A stretch of DNA of 64,000 bases from Paralvinella palmiformis (lineage: Eukaryota > Annelida > Polychaeta > Terebellida > Alvinellidae). Below the pieces are notes generated by a model that had not been told where the DNA came from, did no database searches, and saw only the letters and a list, made by a program, of their open reading frames with translations. The position numbers and the translations under genes are program-made. The DNA is taken from positions 558,001 through 622,000 of the forward strand of contig JAODUP010000319.1 in the NCBI GenBank assembly GCA_025642065.1, given 5' to 3'. This document shows, piece by piece, positions 35,833 through 44,224 of this stretch; position 1 is the first letter of the stretch; every line of letters begins with the position of its first letter.

Positions 35833-36210
35833 TTAGTTCTTATGTTTGTTTTTCTTCTTTAAAGCATCTGTATCTAATTCTTGCAGAAAAGTGTTGAATA
35901 TTTCTTCTATTTCTTGTTTTAACTTAACAATCTTTTCACAACAAAGATTTTGTACTCGTGCTTCGTTTCCTTTGACAAGGTTATATTCATCAAAGAAAAG
36001 TGTAGAAGGTGAAATGTGCAACACATCCACTAACTTCTGCAGCGTTACCGCAGAAGGAAACTTTTTGCATAATTCTATCTCTCCAATGAAGCTTGTCGAA
36101 ACATTGCATTGTTCCGCCAATTGCATCTGAGTGTATCCCAATTGCTTGCGTCTCTTTCTTATGTTGAGTGCTAATATTTTCTGAATATCTGTAACTGATA
36201 GTTGATGCAT
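35833..36210 (-). CDS. XRE-family transcriptional regulator
   Basis: A 125-residue protein with a Cro/C1-type helix-turn-helix at about 14-68 (IRKRRKQLGYTQMQLAEQCNVS, FIGEIELCKKFPS, LQKLVDVL). The C-terminal 55 residues are helical and charged. ATG 36210 is preferred: AGGA lies upstream and the N-terminus is then of normal length, although the frame is open to 36279. It is divergent from the gene at 36429 and might control it or the following genes. Confidence 0.75.
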   Translation of the reverse strand: MHQLSVTDIQKILALNIRKRRKQLGYTQMQLAEQCNVSTSFIGEIELCKKFPSAVTLQKLVDVLHISPSTLFFDEYNLVKGNEARVQNLCCEKIVKLKQEIEEIFNTFLQELDTDALKKKNKHKN

Positions 36211-36393
36211 ATTACATCCTGTAGTTATAAAATAGTTTTGACAACAAACTTCTGGCGATATCTTCCCACTATGAGGCATGGTTTCCCCGACTTTACAAAA
36301 GAATTATTCTTTATTTCCAATACAAAATGACTAACACTGCTCATTAGGAGAAAGAAGAACCAAATTAACATAAAATAACTAAATTATATATAT

Positions 36394-36422
36394 TTGATAT
36401 ATTATATATTTTTTAGTATTAT
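36394..36422 (+). promoter_or_regulatory. Promoter of the gene at 36429, probably leaderless
   Basis: TTGATA (36394-36399), 17 nt, TATTAT (36417-36422), then 6 nt to GTG 36429. Confidence 0.4.
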
Positions 36423-36428
36423 ACTCTT

Positions 36429-37205
36429 GTGAAGCCTGTAAGGATAGACACACTCACAAAAATTGAACTGCTACAGAAAAAAAAGATTCGATACAGAAAA
36501 AAAACGGAACACCTTGCGGCCACATTATGTCATGATAGATCGATATTTTCATCTCTTCGTTGTCTTCCCTTTAGTAAAGATCAACCCATTCATTTTTCTC
36601 ATTACCACATCCATTCTCAGCACAAGAATACATCTTACATAGAATTACTACCTCCTTTAAAAGTAAAAAAATTATCCGCTACGTTAATAGTTCCTTCCAT
36701 CAATAAAGCCGCTTCTACTCAATTCGCCAGTCTTGTAAAAAGAAAGTTACTTCAATGGTGCTCAAGGAATATCCCTATATCGCAGTACCCTTCAGTTCAT
36801 TATAATAAAAACAAACACCTTATCTGTGTTCAATGGGATCTGGTACTTTGTATAACCTACCCATTCCCACACACAAATACTTCTCTGGCAATCGAGAAAA
36901 ACTTCGCTGATTACTTTTTACAATTCTCATTTTCAATAATCCCCTCCCTTACAACTCAAGAAGTATCCGATCATTATTTATGGCAATCCATTATAAAATT
37001 AAAAATAGGATATCCCCTACTGTATAGCAATATCACACATTATTTAAAAATGTTCAAGTATGTAAACGCCATTATGTATCCAAACCACCCAATTACTATT
37101 TATGTAAACAATCGCCTTTTTAATCACCTAACTCAAAACAAATATCTCGATAAACTTCAAGAGTACACAATAGGCACGAATATAACATTGGAAAATATAG
37201 ACTAG
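36429..37205 (+). CDS. Hypothetical protein, 258 residues
   Basis: No family recognised. The protein has no signal peptide, a basic N-terminus, a beta-rich middle (VKKLSATLIVPSIN, LICVQWDLVLCITYPFP) and an amphipathic C-terminus. GTG is proposed as start because no internal Met precedes residue 210, the frame closes just upstream, and a promoter ends 6 nt before it. Codon use looks like the neighbours. Confidence 0.45.
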   Translation: MKPVRIDTLTKIELLQKKKIRYRKKTEHLAATLCHDRSIFSSLRCLPFSKDQPIHFSHYHIHSQHKNTSYIELLPPLKVKKLSATLIVPSINKAASTQFASLVKRKLLQWCSRNIPISQYPSVHYNKNKHLICVQWDLVLCITYPFPHTNTSLAIEKNFADYFLQFSFSIIPSLTTQEVSDHYLWQSIIKLKIGYPLLYSNITHYLKMFKYVNAIMYPNHPITIYVNNRLFNHLTQNKYLDKLQEYTIGTNITLENID

Positions 37206-37237
37206 GATAAATATTGTTAATTTGTAATGATAATACT

Positions 37238-37999
37238 ATGTTTCGTCTATTGGTAAAAAAATGGATTTTTAATTCGTGGGACCATTTTCTTGCGTTATTA
37301 ATGTTTAATATTGGATTTATTGCACTGCTTCTCTCAGTTATTTCTCTGTTTTCAATAATCGGAGAAATACACATACTTCTTTTTCTATTACTCTTTATTA
37401 GTATTGTTCTCATAACAAGTGTGTACAGCGGGTTTGTAAGCTCCTGTCTCACACAACTTATTGAGGGGAAAAGCAATTTATACTTGCTCCCCATTCTTAA
37501 AAAGGCTAGTAAATTCGTTATCCCCAGTTTGTTTCTTGGTATCTTTCATGTGGGATGCTTTCTTGTTCTCCAGATTTCAATCCCTTTTTATGCAGCAATG
37601 CATAACTTTTTGGGTGCATTCATTATTGGCATATTATTTTGGGCAACCGTGTTATGGTTGCTTATTTCTCAATTCTATCTTCCCCTGTTGATACAAATCG
37701 GTGGCAGTGTTAGAAGCACACTACGCAAATCCTTGTTGCTTTTTTTTGATAATAGTAGATTCGCTATAGCATTGCTTGCAACTGGTACTGGTATTCTCTT
37801 GCTTTCTATATTTACCGCGTTCCTCTTCCCTGGCATTGCAGGTTTTCTACTGTTGTTTCAAACAGGTGTGAGACTCAGATTATACAAATATGACCACTCA
37901 CAGAAAGAATCCCCAGACTGGAATAAGCTGCTGAGAGAAGAAAAAGAAAAACTACAAGGTCGTACTATAAGAAATGTGCTCTTTCCTTGGAAAGACTAA
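37238..37999 (+). CDS. Hypothetical multi-pass membrane protein
   Basis: A 253-residue protein with five or six hydrophobic helices (about 15-45, 50-70, 95-120, 125-150, 175-200). The C-terminus is cytoplasmic and rich in Lys and Glu and ends in FPWKD. A conserved GFVSSCLTQLIEGK loop lies after the second helix. It resembles uncharacterised membrane proteins of treponemes near the pnr operon. It ends 3 nt inside the convergent YhhQ gene. Start ATG 37238; a longer frame to 37214 is possible. Confidence 0.5.
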   Translation: MFRLLVKKWIFNSWDHFLALLMFNIGFIALLLSVISLFSIIGEIHILLFLLLFISIVLITSVYSGFVSSCLTQLIEGKSNLYLLPILKKASKFVIPSLFLGIFHVGCFLVLQISIPFYAAMHNFLGAFIIGILFWATVLWLLISQFYLPLLIQIGGSVRSTLRKSLLLFFDNSRFAIALLATGTGILLLSIFTAFLFPGIAGFLLLFQTGVRLRLYKYDHSQKESPDWNKLLREEKEKLQGRTIRNVLFPWKD

Positions 38000-38697
38000 C
38001 GCATCCAATCCAACGCAGAAGCTCTGTCCTGCAAGCGAAGCCCTATTGCTTTTGCAACATATATCCACGGGGTATCAAGCAATGCAAAAATGAGTTTTAT
38101 GACAAAAATAGCCAACATGATTGATATCATTTGCGATACTGATGCAATATTAAACATCATAATACCAGTAAATATAACACTATCTAATAATTGAGCCAAA
38201 ATAGTACTAATGTTATTACGTACCCATAAGTATCGTTTTTGAGGTAACGATTTCTTGAGTATAATATATAATTTTATATTTAATAGCTGTGCAAACGAGT
38301 ATGACAACACTCCCGCAATCATCGTACGAGAAAAAACTAATTCCACAATATCAGAAATATGCGACATCGTATTTGACAATTTTATAGTAGCAGGAAGATT
38401 CACAATCACATTCATAATAAAAAATATGGCAATAGCAAACCCTACACCTAAATAAGCAGCCTTTCTGCCATGATTCTCACACAAAATATCGCTTGCTAAG
38501 AATGCAGTAGCGTAAAAGATATTTCCTAATGTAAATGAATATCCAAATATTTCAACAAGATTTTGCAAGTGCATAGTAACTACCCACCCAATCACAGCAA
38601 TCCAGCCAAATAAACCCGCAATATTAAATGAATAATAAAGTAGCGTTACAAATCCAAATACACCTAGTAAAACAAAAAGCCACAATACCATTTCCAT
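37996..38697 (-). CDS. YhhQ-family (VUT) queuosine-precursor transporter
   Basis: A 233-residue membrane protein with six predicted helices. The family signature lies in the third segment (NIFYATAFLASDILCENHGRKAAYLGV). YhhQ imports 7-cyano- or 7-aminomethyl-7-deazaguanine for the tRNA modification queuosine. It is placed 3 nt after pnrE and probably belongs to the same transcript, joining a base-like import function to nucleoside uptake. Confidence 0.75.
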   Translation of the reverse strand: MEMVLWLFVLLGVFGFVTLLYYSFNIAGLFGWIAVIGWVVTMHLQNLVEIFGYSFTLGNIFYATAFLASDILCENHGRKAAYLGVGFAIAIFFIMNVIVNLPATIKLSNTMSHISDIVELVFSRTMIAGVLSYSFAQLLNIKLYIILKKSLPQKRYLWVRNNISTILAQLLDSVIFTGIMMFNIASVSQMISIMLAIFVIKLIFALLDTPWIYVAKAIGLRLQDRASALDWMR

Positions 38698-38700
38698 AGG

Positions 38701-39636
38701 TTACAACCTCTCGCGCAATGGTTTACCCAAAGCTTCTGGAGCTAGACCTTTTTCCATAAGTGACGTAAGAACAATAAGCGTGAGCACATAGGGAAGCATT
38801 GAAAGTAGATCCGAAATCGTACCCTGTACACGAGCACCCACATACACAACTATCCCCTGCGCAATACCAAATAGAAAACAGGCAAACATTGTGGGAATCG
38901 GACGCCACTTGCCAAAAATCATGGCAGCAAGTGCAATAAAACCCTGTCCCGAAATTAAAGACCCCCAAAATAAAGATACAATAGCAATGCTTAATGTTGC
39001 ACCGCCAAATCCTGCTAAAACACCTGAGATGACTACAGCCAAAAAACGAACCATTCGCACTCGAATACCCATAGTTAATGCGGCATTTGGCTGTTCTCCA
39101 ACCGCACGTAATCGTAATCCAATCCTTGTCTTATACAAAAGAAAAGAAATTAAAAATACAAGAAAAATTGCTATATATACTACTGCATACTGATTAAAAA
39201 CAAGATCCAAAGGAGAATTTTGTTCAAATACACCATTAAAAGGACGAGGAATCTTTTTTGAAAGGTCAAGGGCTTTTGTTTGTGTTGCCCCATCGAAAAA
39301 TAAACGTGAAAGAAAAAGAGATAAGCCAGGACCAATAAAGATAATGGCTATACCTGATATCACGTTATCTGCATCAAAAATAACGCATGCCACTGCATGC
39401 AGTACTGCCAATGCACCGCCTGCTAGTCCACCTGCCAAAAAACCTAACCAGGGATTTCCCGTAAAATACCCTACCATCGCAGCAAAAAAAGCACCTATAG
39501 TCATCATGCCTTCAAGGCCTATATTAATAACTCCCGAGTTCTCGGAAATAACACCTCCCAAGGCGGTATATATCAAAGGAGACGCATACATAAGCATAGT
39601 CCCCAAAATAAAAGCTATGTCTTGCAAGATTGCCAT
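38701..39636 (-). CDS. pnrE: Nucleoside ABC transporter permease PnrE
   Basis: A 311-residue permease with eight or more hydrophobic helices. The GLEGMMTIGAFFAAMVGY segment and the cytoplasmic EQPNAALTMGI loop belong to BmpA/RbsC-type permeases of purine-nucleoside uptake. ATG 39636 overlaps the stop of pnrD by one base, with AGGAG upstream. It pairs with PnrD as membrane channel. Confidence 0.85.
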   Translation of the reverse strand: MAILQDIAFILGTMLMYASPLIYTALGGVISENSGVINIGLEGMMTIGAFFAAMVGYFTGNPWLGFLAGGLAGGALAVLHAVACVIFDADNVISGIAIIFIGPGLSLFLSRLFFDGATQTKALDLSKKIPRPFNGVFEQNSPLDLVFNQYAVVYIAIFLVFLISFLLYKTRIGLRLRAVGEQPNAALTMGIRVRMVRFLAVVISGVLAGFGGATLSIAIVSLFWGSLISGQGFIALAAMIFGKWRPIPTMFACFLFGIAQGIVVYVGARVQGTISDLLSMLPYVLTLIVLTSLMEKGLAPEALGKPLRERL

Positions 39637-40760
39637 CACTGTTTTCTCCTCATTTTGCGTTGATACCGCATCTGTGTAATAGTCTTAAAGATCCCAGGTG
39701 CTGCTATAAAAAATATAATAATACCAATAACAATATTTACTACCTCCGTCGGTGCACCTAAGTCTCTTTGAATACTCTTGCCCCCCCATGCTAATGCGGA
39801 AAAAAGTATTCCTGAAAATATAGTACCTATGGGATGCGCATTTGCAATTAGTGCAACCGCTATACCATCAAACCCATTTCCTTCCATTGCTGCTAGTTTA
39901 GCCACTTCATGAGTAACCCCAAGCACGTGACACGCTCCTCCAATTCCTGCCAAAGCTCCAGAAATCAACATCGCAGATACATATGAACGTGTTACAGAAA
40001 CTCCTTGATATAACGCTGCATCTTTGTTAAATCCTACCATCTTTAACTTATATCCAAAATTCGTTTTCTCAATCAAAATCCAAATAATAATTGCAGTCAG
40101 TACAGCTAAAAGAATACCAATCGTTATTGGCGCACGAAAAACATCAGCCAGCTGAGGATGATTAGTTTGAAAAGTATACCAGTCTCCTTCTTCTTTTAAA
40201 CGTGAAAATAAATCTATACGAGCAGAAAATAATACCTTGTGAGTAGCTTCACTTTCAGGGCGTCGCAATTGAGGAAAATTAAGAATAAAGTTGTTGAGAT
40301 AAAGTGCTATCCAATTAAGCATAATAGTAGATATAACTTCATGCACTCCAAATTGAGCTTTAAGCCACCCTGCGATACCTCCCCATATACTTGCGGCAAT
40401 AATCGAACACAACAACACCACGATAGGATGAATAATCATAGGAAGTCGTACATAATAACCTACCAATGCTGCTACCAGAGCACCAATGATAAATTGTCCT
40501 TCTGCTCCTATATTAAACAGTCCTGTCCGATAAGCAAATGCAACCGAAATACCAGTAAAAATAATAGGTACTGCCTGAATAAGTATCCAGAGAAAAAATC
40601 TCAACTTTCCAAAAGTGTTGTATCCCATCACCTTGATAGCTAAAAGAGGGTTATACCCACTCAACAACAACGCAGATAAGCCAAATCCCAATCCCAAAAC
40701 AACAGAAAAGATTGCTAAAACACTTGGATTCTCTGTTATACTTTTTTGTCGATTAATCAT
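39636..40760 (-). CDS. pnrD: Nucleoside ABC transporter permease PnrD
   Basis: A 374-residue permease, larger than PnrE, with AYRTGLFNIGAEGQFIIGAL and the EAA-like loop VGFNKDAALYQGV typical of the family. An inserted outside loop lies at about 170-220. ATG 40760 is chosen (CAGGA 7 nt upstream, 8-nt overlap with pnrC). Confidence 0.85.
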   Translation of the reverse strand: MINRQKSITENPSVLAIFSVVLGLGFGLSALLLSGYNPLLAIKVMGYNTFGKLRFFLWILIQAVPIIFTGISVAFAYRTGLFNIGAEGQFIIGALVAALVGYYVRLPMIIHPIVVLLCSIIAASIWGGIAGWLKAQFGVHEVISTIMLNWIALYLNNFILNFPQLRRPESEATHKVLFSARIDLFSRLKEEGDWYTFQTNHPQLADVFRAPITIGILLAVLTAIIIWILIEKTNFGYKLKMVGFNKDAALYQGVSVTRSYVSAMLISGALAGIGGACHVLGVTHEVAKLAAMEGNGFDGIAVALIANAHPIGTIFSGILFSALAWGGKSIQRDLGAPTEVVNIVIGIIIFFIAAPGIFKTITQMRYQRKMRRKQ

Positions 40761-42267
40761 GTTTTTGTCCTGCAAGCAATAACCCTATCTCACTACGAGT
40801 AGTTTTCTCTGTATCTCTAATTCCTATAATATGCCCCTCATATATAACAGCTACCCGATCTGCCAAACGGAAAATCTCGTCTAAATCAAACGACACCAAT
40901 AATACCGCTACACCCTGATCTCTCTGATCGCAAAGACAATGGTGCACATAATCCGTTGCACCAACATCCAAACCTCGTGTAGGATGTGCCACAATAAGAA
41001 CTTTCGGCTTGGCAAATAACTCCCGAGAAATAACTACTTTTTGCTGATTACCTCCTGACATATGTTTACACTTGCAGTACGAATCCTCTGGTTTAATAGA
41101 AAACTCTTTAATAAGTTTCATAGCCACTGAATGCATCTTTTCTTGATTCAGAAAGAATTTCTTAGAAAATGATTTACTGGAATGTAAAACAATGTTTTCG
41201 GCAATATTAAATTCCAATACTAATCCTTCTTTTTGCCGGTCTTCTGGTATGTTTCCAAATCCAAATTCAAACATTTTTTGAGGATTTGGATTTACTATCT
41301 CTTGTTGTTCCAAATATATCTTTCCCTTAGCAAACGGGCGCACTCCTGCCAATACTTCAATAAACTCTCGCTGACCATTTCCTTCTACTCCGGCAAGCGC
41401 AAGGATTTCACCCCCGTGCAATTGAAGATCTATTCCTCGGAGCATAGGAAACCCTTTTCTATCATTTGCAAAAATATTTTTTATGGTAAGTCGTTCTTTG
41501 CCCTTACTTATCTTACGAGGGATCGGCGCAAAAACCACTTCATGTCCCACCATCATACTTGCTAAATCTTGTTCACTTACCGACGAAACATCTACCGTAT
41601 CGATAAGTTTACCTTGTCGAATAACCGTACATCTATTAGCAACCTCCATAATTTCCCGCAACTTATGTGTGATAAGAATGACACTGTTTCCACTTTCCAC
41701 CAGCCCCCGAATCGCTTTCATGAGTTCGACAATCTCTTGTGGAGTCAATACTGCAGTAGGTTCATCCAAAATAAGAATCTTCGCACCTCTATACAAAACC
41801 TTGAGTAATTCTACCCGCTGTTGTATGCCTATGGAGATATCTTTTATTCTACTCGTAGGATCAACTAGTAACCCATATTTTCTTGAAAGCGCTTCGATTT
41901 CTTGTTCTGCTTGGCCATACTTCAAGACCCCAAACTTTGTTATCTCTGAACCTAAAATAATGTTTTCGGTTACTGTAAACAGTTTTACCAACATAAAATG
42001 CTGATGCACCATTCCTATTCCCTGTTGGATAGCCACACGGGGAGAAAGAACATTTACTCTTTTTCCATATATATAAATTTCACCATCTATGGGCTGCAAT
42101 AGCCCATATAAAATATTCATAAGAGTGGATTTGCCCGCTCCATTTTCACCAAGAATGGCATGTACTTCGCCTTTCTGAAGAGTGAAATCGATACCGTCAT
42201 TAGCACAGAATTCACCGAAATATTTTGTAATGGATTTTAATTCTACAACCGTTTGAGGTACATTCAT
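40753..42267 (-). CDS. pnrC: Nucleoside ABC transporter ATPase PnrC
   Basis: A 504-residue protein with two ABC domains. First domain: Walker A GENGAGKST, signature ISIGIQQRVELLK, Walker B ILILDEPTA. Second domain: Walker A is degenerate (AGVEGNGQRE), signature SGGNQQKVV, Walker B VLIVAHPTRG. Degeneracy in the second half is normal for this sugar/nucleoside family. Start ATG 42267 (MNVPQ) is used; the open frame goes further but has no start features. Confidence 0.9.
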   Translation of the reverse strand: MNVPQTVVELKSITKYFGEFCANDGIDFTLQKGEVHAILGENGAGKSTLMNILYGLLQPIDGEIYIYGKRVNVLSPRVAIQQGIGMVHQHFMLVKLFTVTENIILGSEITKFGVLKYGQAEQEIEALSRKYGLLVDPTSRIKDISIGIQQRVELLKVLYRGAKILILDEPTAVLTPQEIVELMKAIRGLVESGNSVILITHKLREIMEVANRCTVIRQGKLIDTVDVSSVSEQDLASMMVGHEVVFAPIPRKISKGKERLTIKNIFANDRKGFPMLRGIDLQLHGGEILALAGVEGNGQREFIEVLAGVRPFAKGKIYLEQQEIVNPNPQKMFEFGFGNIPEDRQKEGLVLEFNIAENIVLHSSKSFSKKFFLNQEKMHSVAMKLIKEFSIKPEDSYCKCKHMSGGNQQKVVISRELFAKPKVLIVAHPTRGLDVGATDYVHHCLCDQRDQGVAVLLVSFDLDEIFRLADRVAVIYEGHIIGIRDTEKTTRSEIGLLLAGQKHD

Positions 42268-42398
42268 AATATGGCTTTCTTGCTTACACTTAAGAAACAA
42301 ATATGTAGATATGCATAGTATAAATTGTAATATCAGAACATACAAGCAAGAAGAAACTCTTGCCTGCTAAAAATCTATTTTTAGAAAAATCATCTCTG

Positions 42399-42863
42399 TT
42401 ATTTTATAAAGTATTTTTGAATAACTTTTATATTATTTTCTTGAACCCGATGTTTTCGAGCCATTTTCCTCTTCATGTTATGTACACACTGACTAGACAC
42501 ATCATGATACGCAACTATCTTTGACAAGAACCGTTCCTTTCTTTCAATAATGGGAAACCCTTCCTTTGATGTAATTGTCATATTTTGTATCCTATGAGCA
42601 GCTTTTCCTGATACATCAAACACTTCGATGATATAAAAGAAATCACCTCTTCTGCGAATGGTAGAGAGCACTTTACCACGTAGTTGTCTTTCCCCCTCAC
42701 AGATCCACCTCCCTTCGTTAATGGTGTACACATCTTCACACCATGAAAAGATTTGCCCCTCTATGTATGGAATAGGAACTCCTCTTAATGGAACTGTCAC
42801 TAACAAAAAGTCAAACTTTAATAGTATTTCGTTGCACTCTTTACCTATTCGATTCAAGATCAA
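42399..42863 (-). CDS. pnrB: PnrB-like protein of unknown function
   Basis: A 154-residue cytoplasmic protein between pnrA and pnrC, the position of pnrB in T. pallidum. The sequence has beta-rich stretches (IEGQIFSWCEDVYTINEGRW, RGDFFYIIEVFDVSG) suggesting a small barrel and a basic helical C-terminus (MKRKMARKHRVQ). A possible PilZ-like fold is a guess. It starts with TTG 42863, with GAGGA close by. Identity as PnrB rests mainly on position. Confidence 0.55.
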   Translation of the reverse strand: MILNRIGKECNEILLKFDFLLVTVPLRGVPIPYIEGQIFSWCEDVYTINEGRWICEGERQLRGKVLSTIRRRGDFFYIIEVFDVSGKAAHRIQNMTITSKEGFPIIERKERFLSKIVAYHDVSSQCVHNMKRKMARKHRVQENNIKVIQKYFIK

Positions 42864-42927
42864 TTCATCCTCGATGCCTAGATACAGCCCTATGATAAAT
42901 ATTTTTAGTCACCACAAACATATAAAA

Positions 42928-42959
42928 CCTTAGAGGCACGCATTTGCGTGCCTCTAAGG
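42928..42959 (-). terminator. Strong hairpin between pnrA and pnrB
   Basis: A 15-bp perfect stem (CCTTAGAGGCACGCA and its complement, two-base loop) followed on the minus strand by TTTTA. It probably acts as a partial terminator, letting pnrA be made in excess over the rest. Confidence 0.85.
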
Positions 42960-42976
42960 AGAAAATTTTAGTTTAA

Positions 42977-44005
42977 CTACTTTTGTTGTGAAACAAATTG
43001 TTCAAACATACTTTGATTGTTAGGTACTTTGATATCGCCATTAATGATCTTAGTAGAAATTTCGACAACTTCATTCAGAATATCAGCAGGTACATGCTGA
43101 TCGGAACTTGGCGCAATACCAACTGCTCCATCAACCAAACCTAGGTTAAGAGTAGATCCTCCCTTCCATACACCATTATTTAATTCTTTAGCAACTAAAT
43201 ATATTGCGTCACCCACTTTTTTCATAGCAGAAGTAAGTACATTATCCGGAGCAAGATCATTCTGATCACGATCAACTCCTATTGACCACATTCCCTGCTC
43301 ACGTGATGCCTCAATTACACCATTACCAACGGCTCCTGCTGCATGGAAGATAATATCAGCCCCCTGTACATACATTTGAAGTGCAATACTTTTTCCTTTT
43401 GCTGCATCAACAAAAGAATCAGCATACTGTCGTAAGACCATTACGTTTTTATTCGCATAGTATACTCCCGCATGATATCCATAGTCAAAGGCATCAATAA
43501 TAAAACCAGATATACCTCCAACAAATCCCACCTTCTTAGTTTTAGTCATCTTTCCCGCAATATATCCAACAAGAAAAGAAGGTTCTTCGGCTCGAAACAA
43601 CACGCCTACTACGTTAGCTGGTGTTTTATCACCGTAACTAAAATCAACAATAGCAAACCTCTGGTCTGGGTTAAGTCTAGCCATTTGCGCAATTGCATCT
43701 CCCATCTTAAACCCTATACCCCATATCAGATCATTCTTAGCATCAACTAGTGTTTGGAGATTAGGAATATAATCCGCATCTTGTGTGGATTCGACATACG
43801 AGACTGTAATACCAAGATCTCTTTTCGCACGTGTCAAACCTTCCCACGCAGACTGGTTAAAACTTTGATCATTTACACCTCCCACATCAGTTACTAAAGC
43901 TACTTTCAACTTCGATCCCTTTGACTCTCCCTGTCCCCCCGCAAATAAAACGACTGCACTTGACAACAGCATTATAACATAAACATATATATTAAACTTT
44001 CTCAT
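42977..44005 (-). CDS. pnrA: Purine-nucleoside-binding protein PnrA (BmpA/TmpC family)
   Basis: A 342-residue substrate-binding protein. The mature part begins KVALVTDVGGVNDQSFNQSAWEGL, the hallmark of the Bmp family, and keeps the DFSYGDK, FRAEEPSFLVGYIAGKMT and IGVDRDQNDLAPDN segments. It binds inosine, guanosine and related nucleosides in T. pallidum. Unlike TmpC, no Cys occurs in the signal region (VLFAGGQGES), so it may be soluble or anchored otherwise. GGAGG precedes the ATG. Confidence 0.92.
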   Translation of the reverse strand: MRKFNIYVYVIMLLSSAVVLFAGGQGESKGSKLKVALVTDVGGVNDQSFNQSAWEGLTRAKRDLGITVSYVESTQDADYIPNLQTLVDAKNDLIWGIGFKMGDAIAQMARLNPDQRFAIVDFSYGDKTPANVVGVLFRAEEPSFLVGYIAGKMTKTKKVGFVGGISGFIIDAFDYGYHAGVYYANKNVMVLRQYADSFVDAAKGKSIALQMYVQGADIIFHAAGAVGNGVIEASREQGMWSIGVDRDQNDLAPDNVLTSAMKKVGDAIYLVAKELNNGVWKGGSTLNLGLVDGAVGIAPSSDQHVPADILNEVVEISTKIINGDIKVPNNQSMFEQFVSQQK

Positions 44006-44034
44006 AGTTCCTCCAAAAGATTATTTTATAATTA

Positions 44035-44063
44035 ATTATATACTATATCATTTTATACGACAA
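44035..44063 (-). promoter_or_regulatory. pnrA promoter
   Basis: Minus strand: TTGTCG (44058-44063), 17 nt, TATAAT (44035-44040). Leader of about 25 nt with a clear ribosome site. Confidence 0.5.
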
Positions 44064-44224
44064 TCAATCAAAAAAAATATAAAATGAGCTTATCTCAAAA
44101 GAGATATTTATGTTATATTTAAGCTAAGATTCTCGTAGTTTGAGAAAAAGGGTTCTTACTAATGAGAAACCTAAAAACCTTAAATATGATATACCGATAC
44201 ATATAACATGGAAGAGAATAAGTT

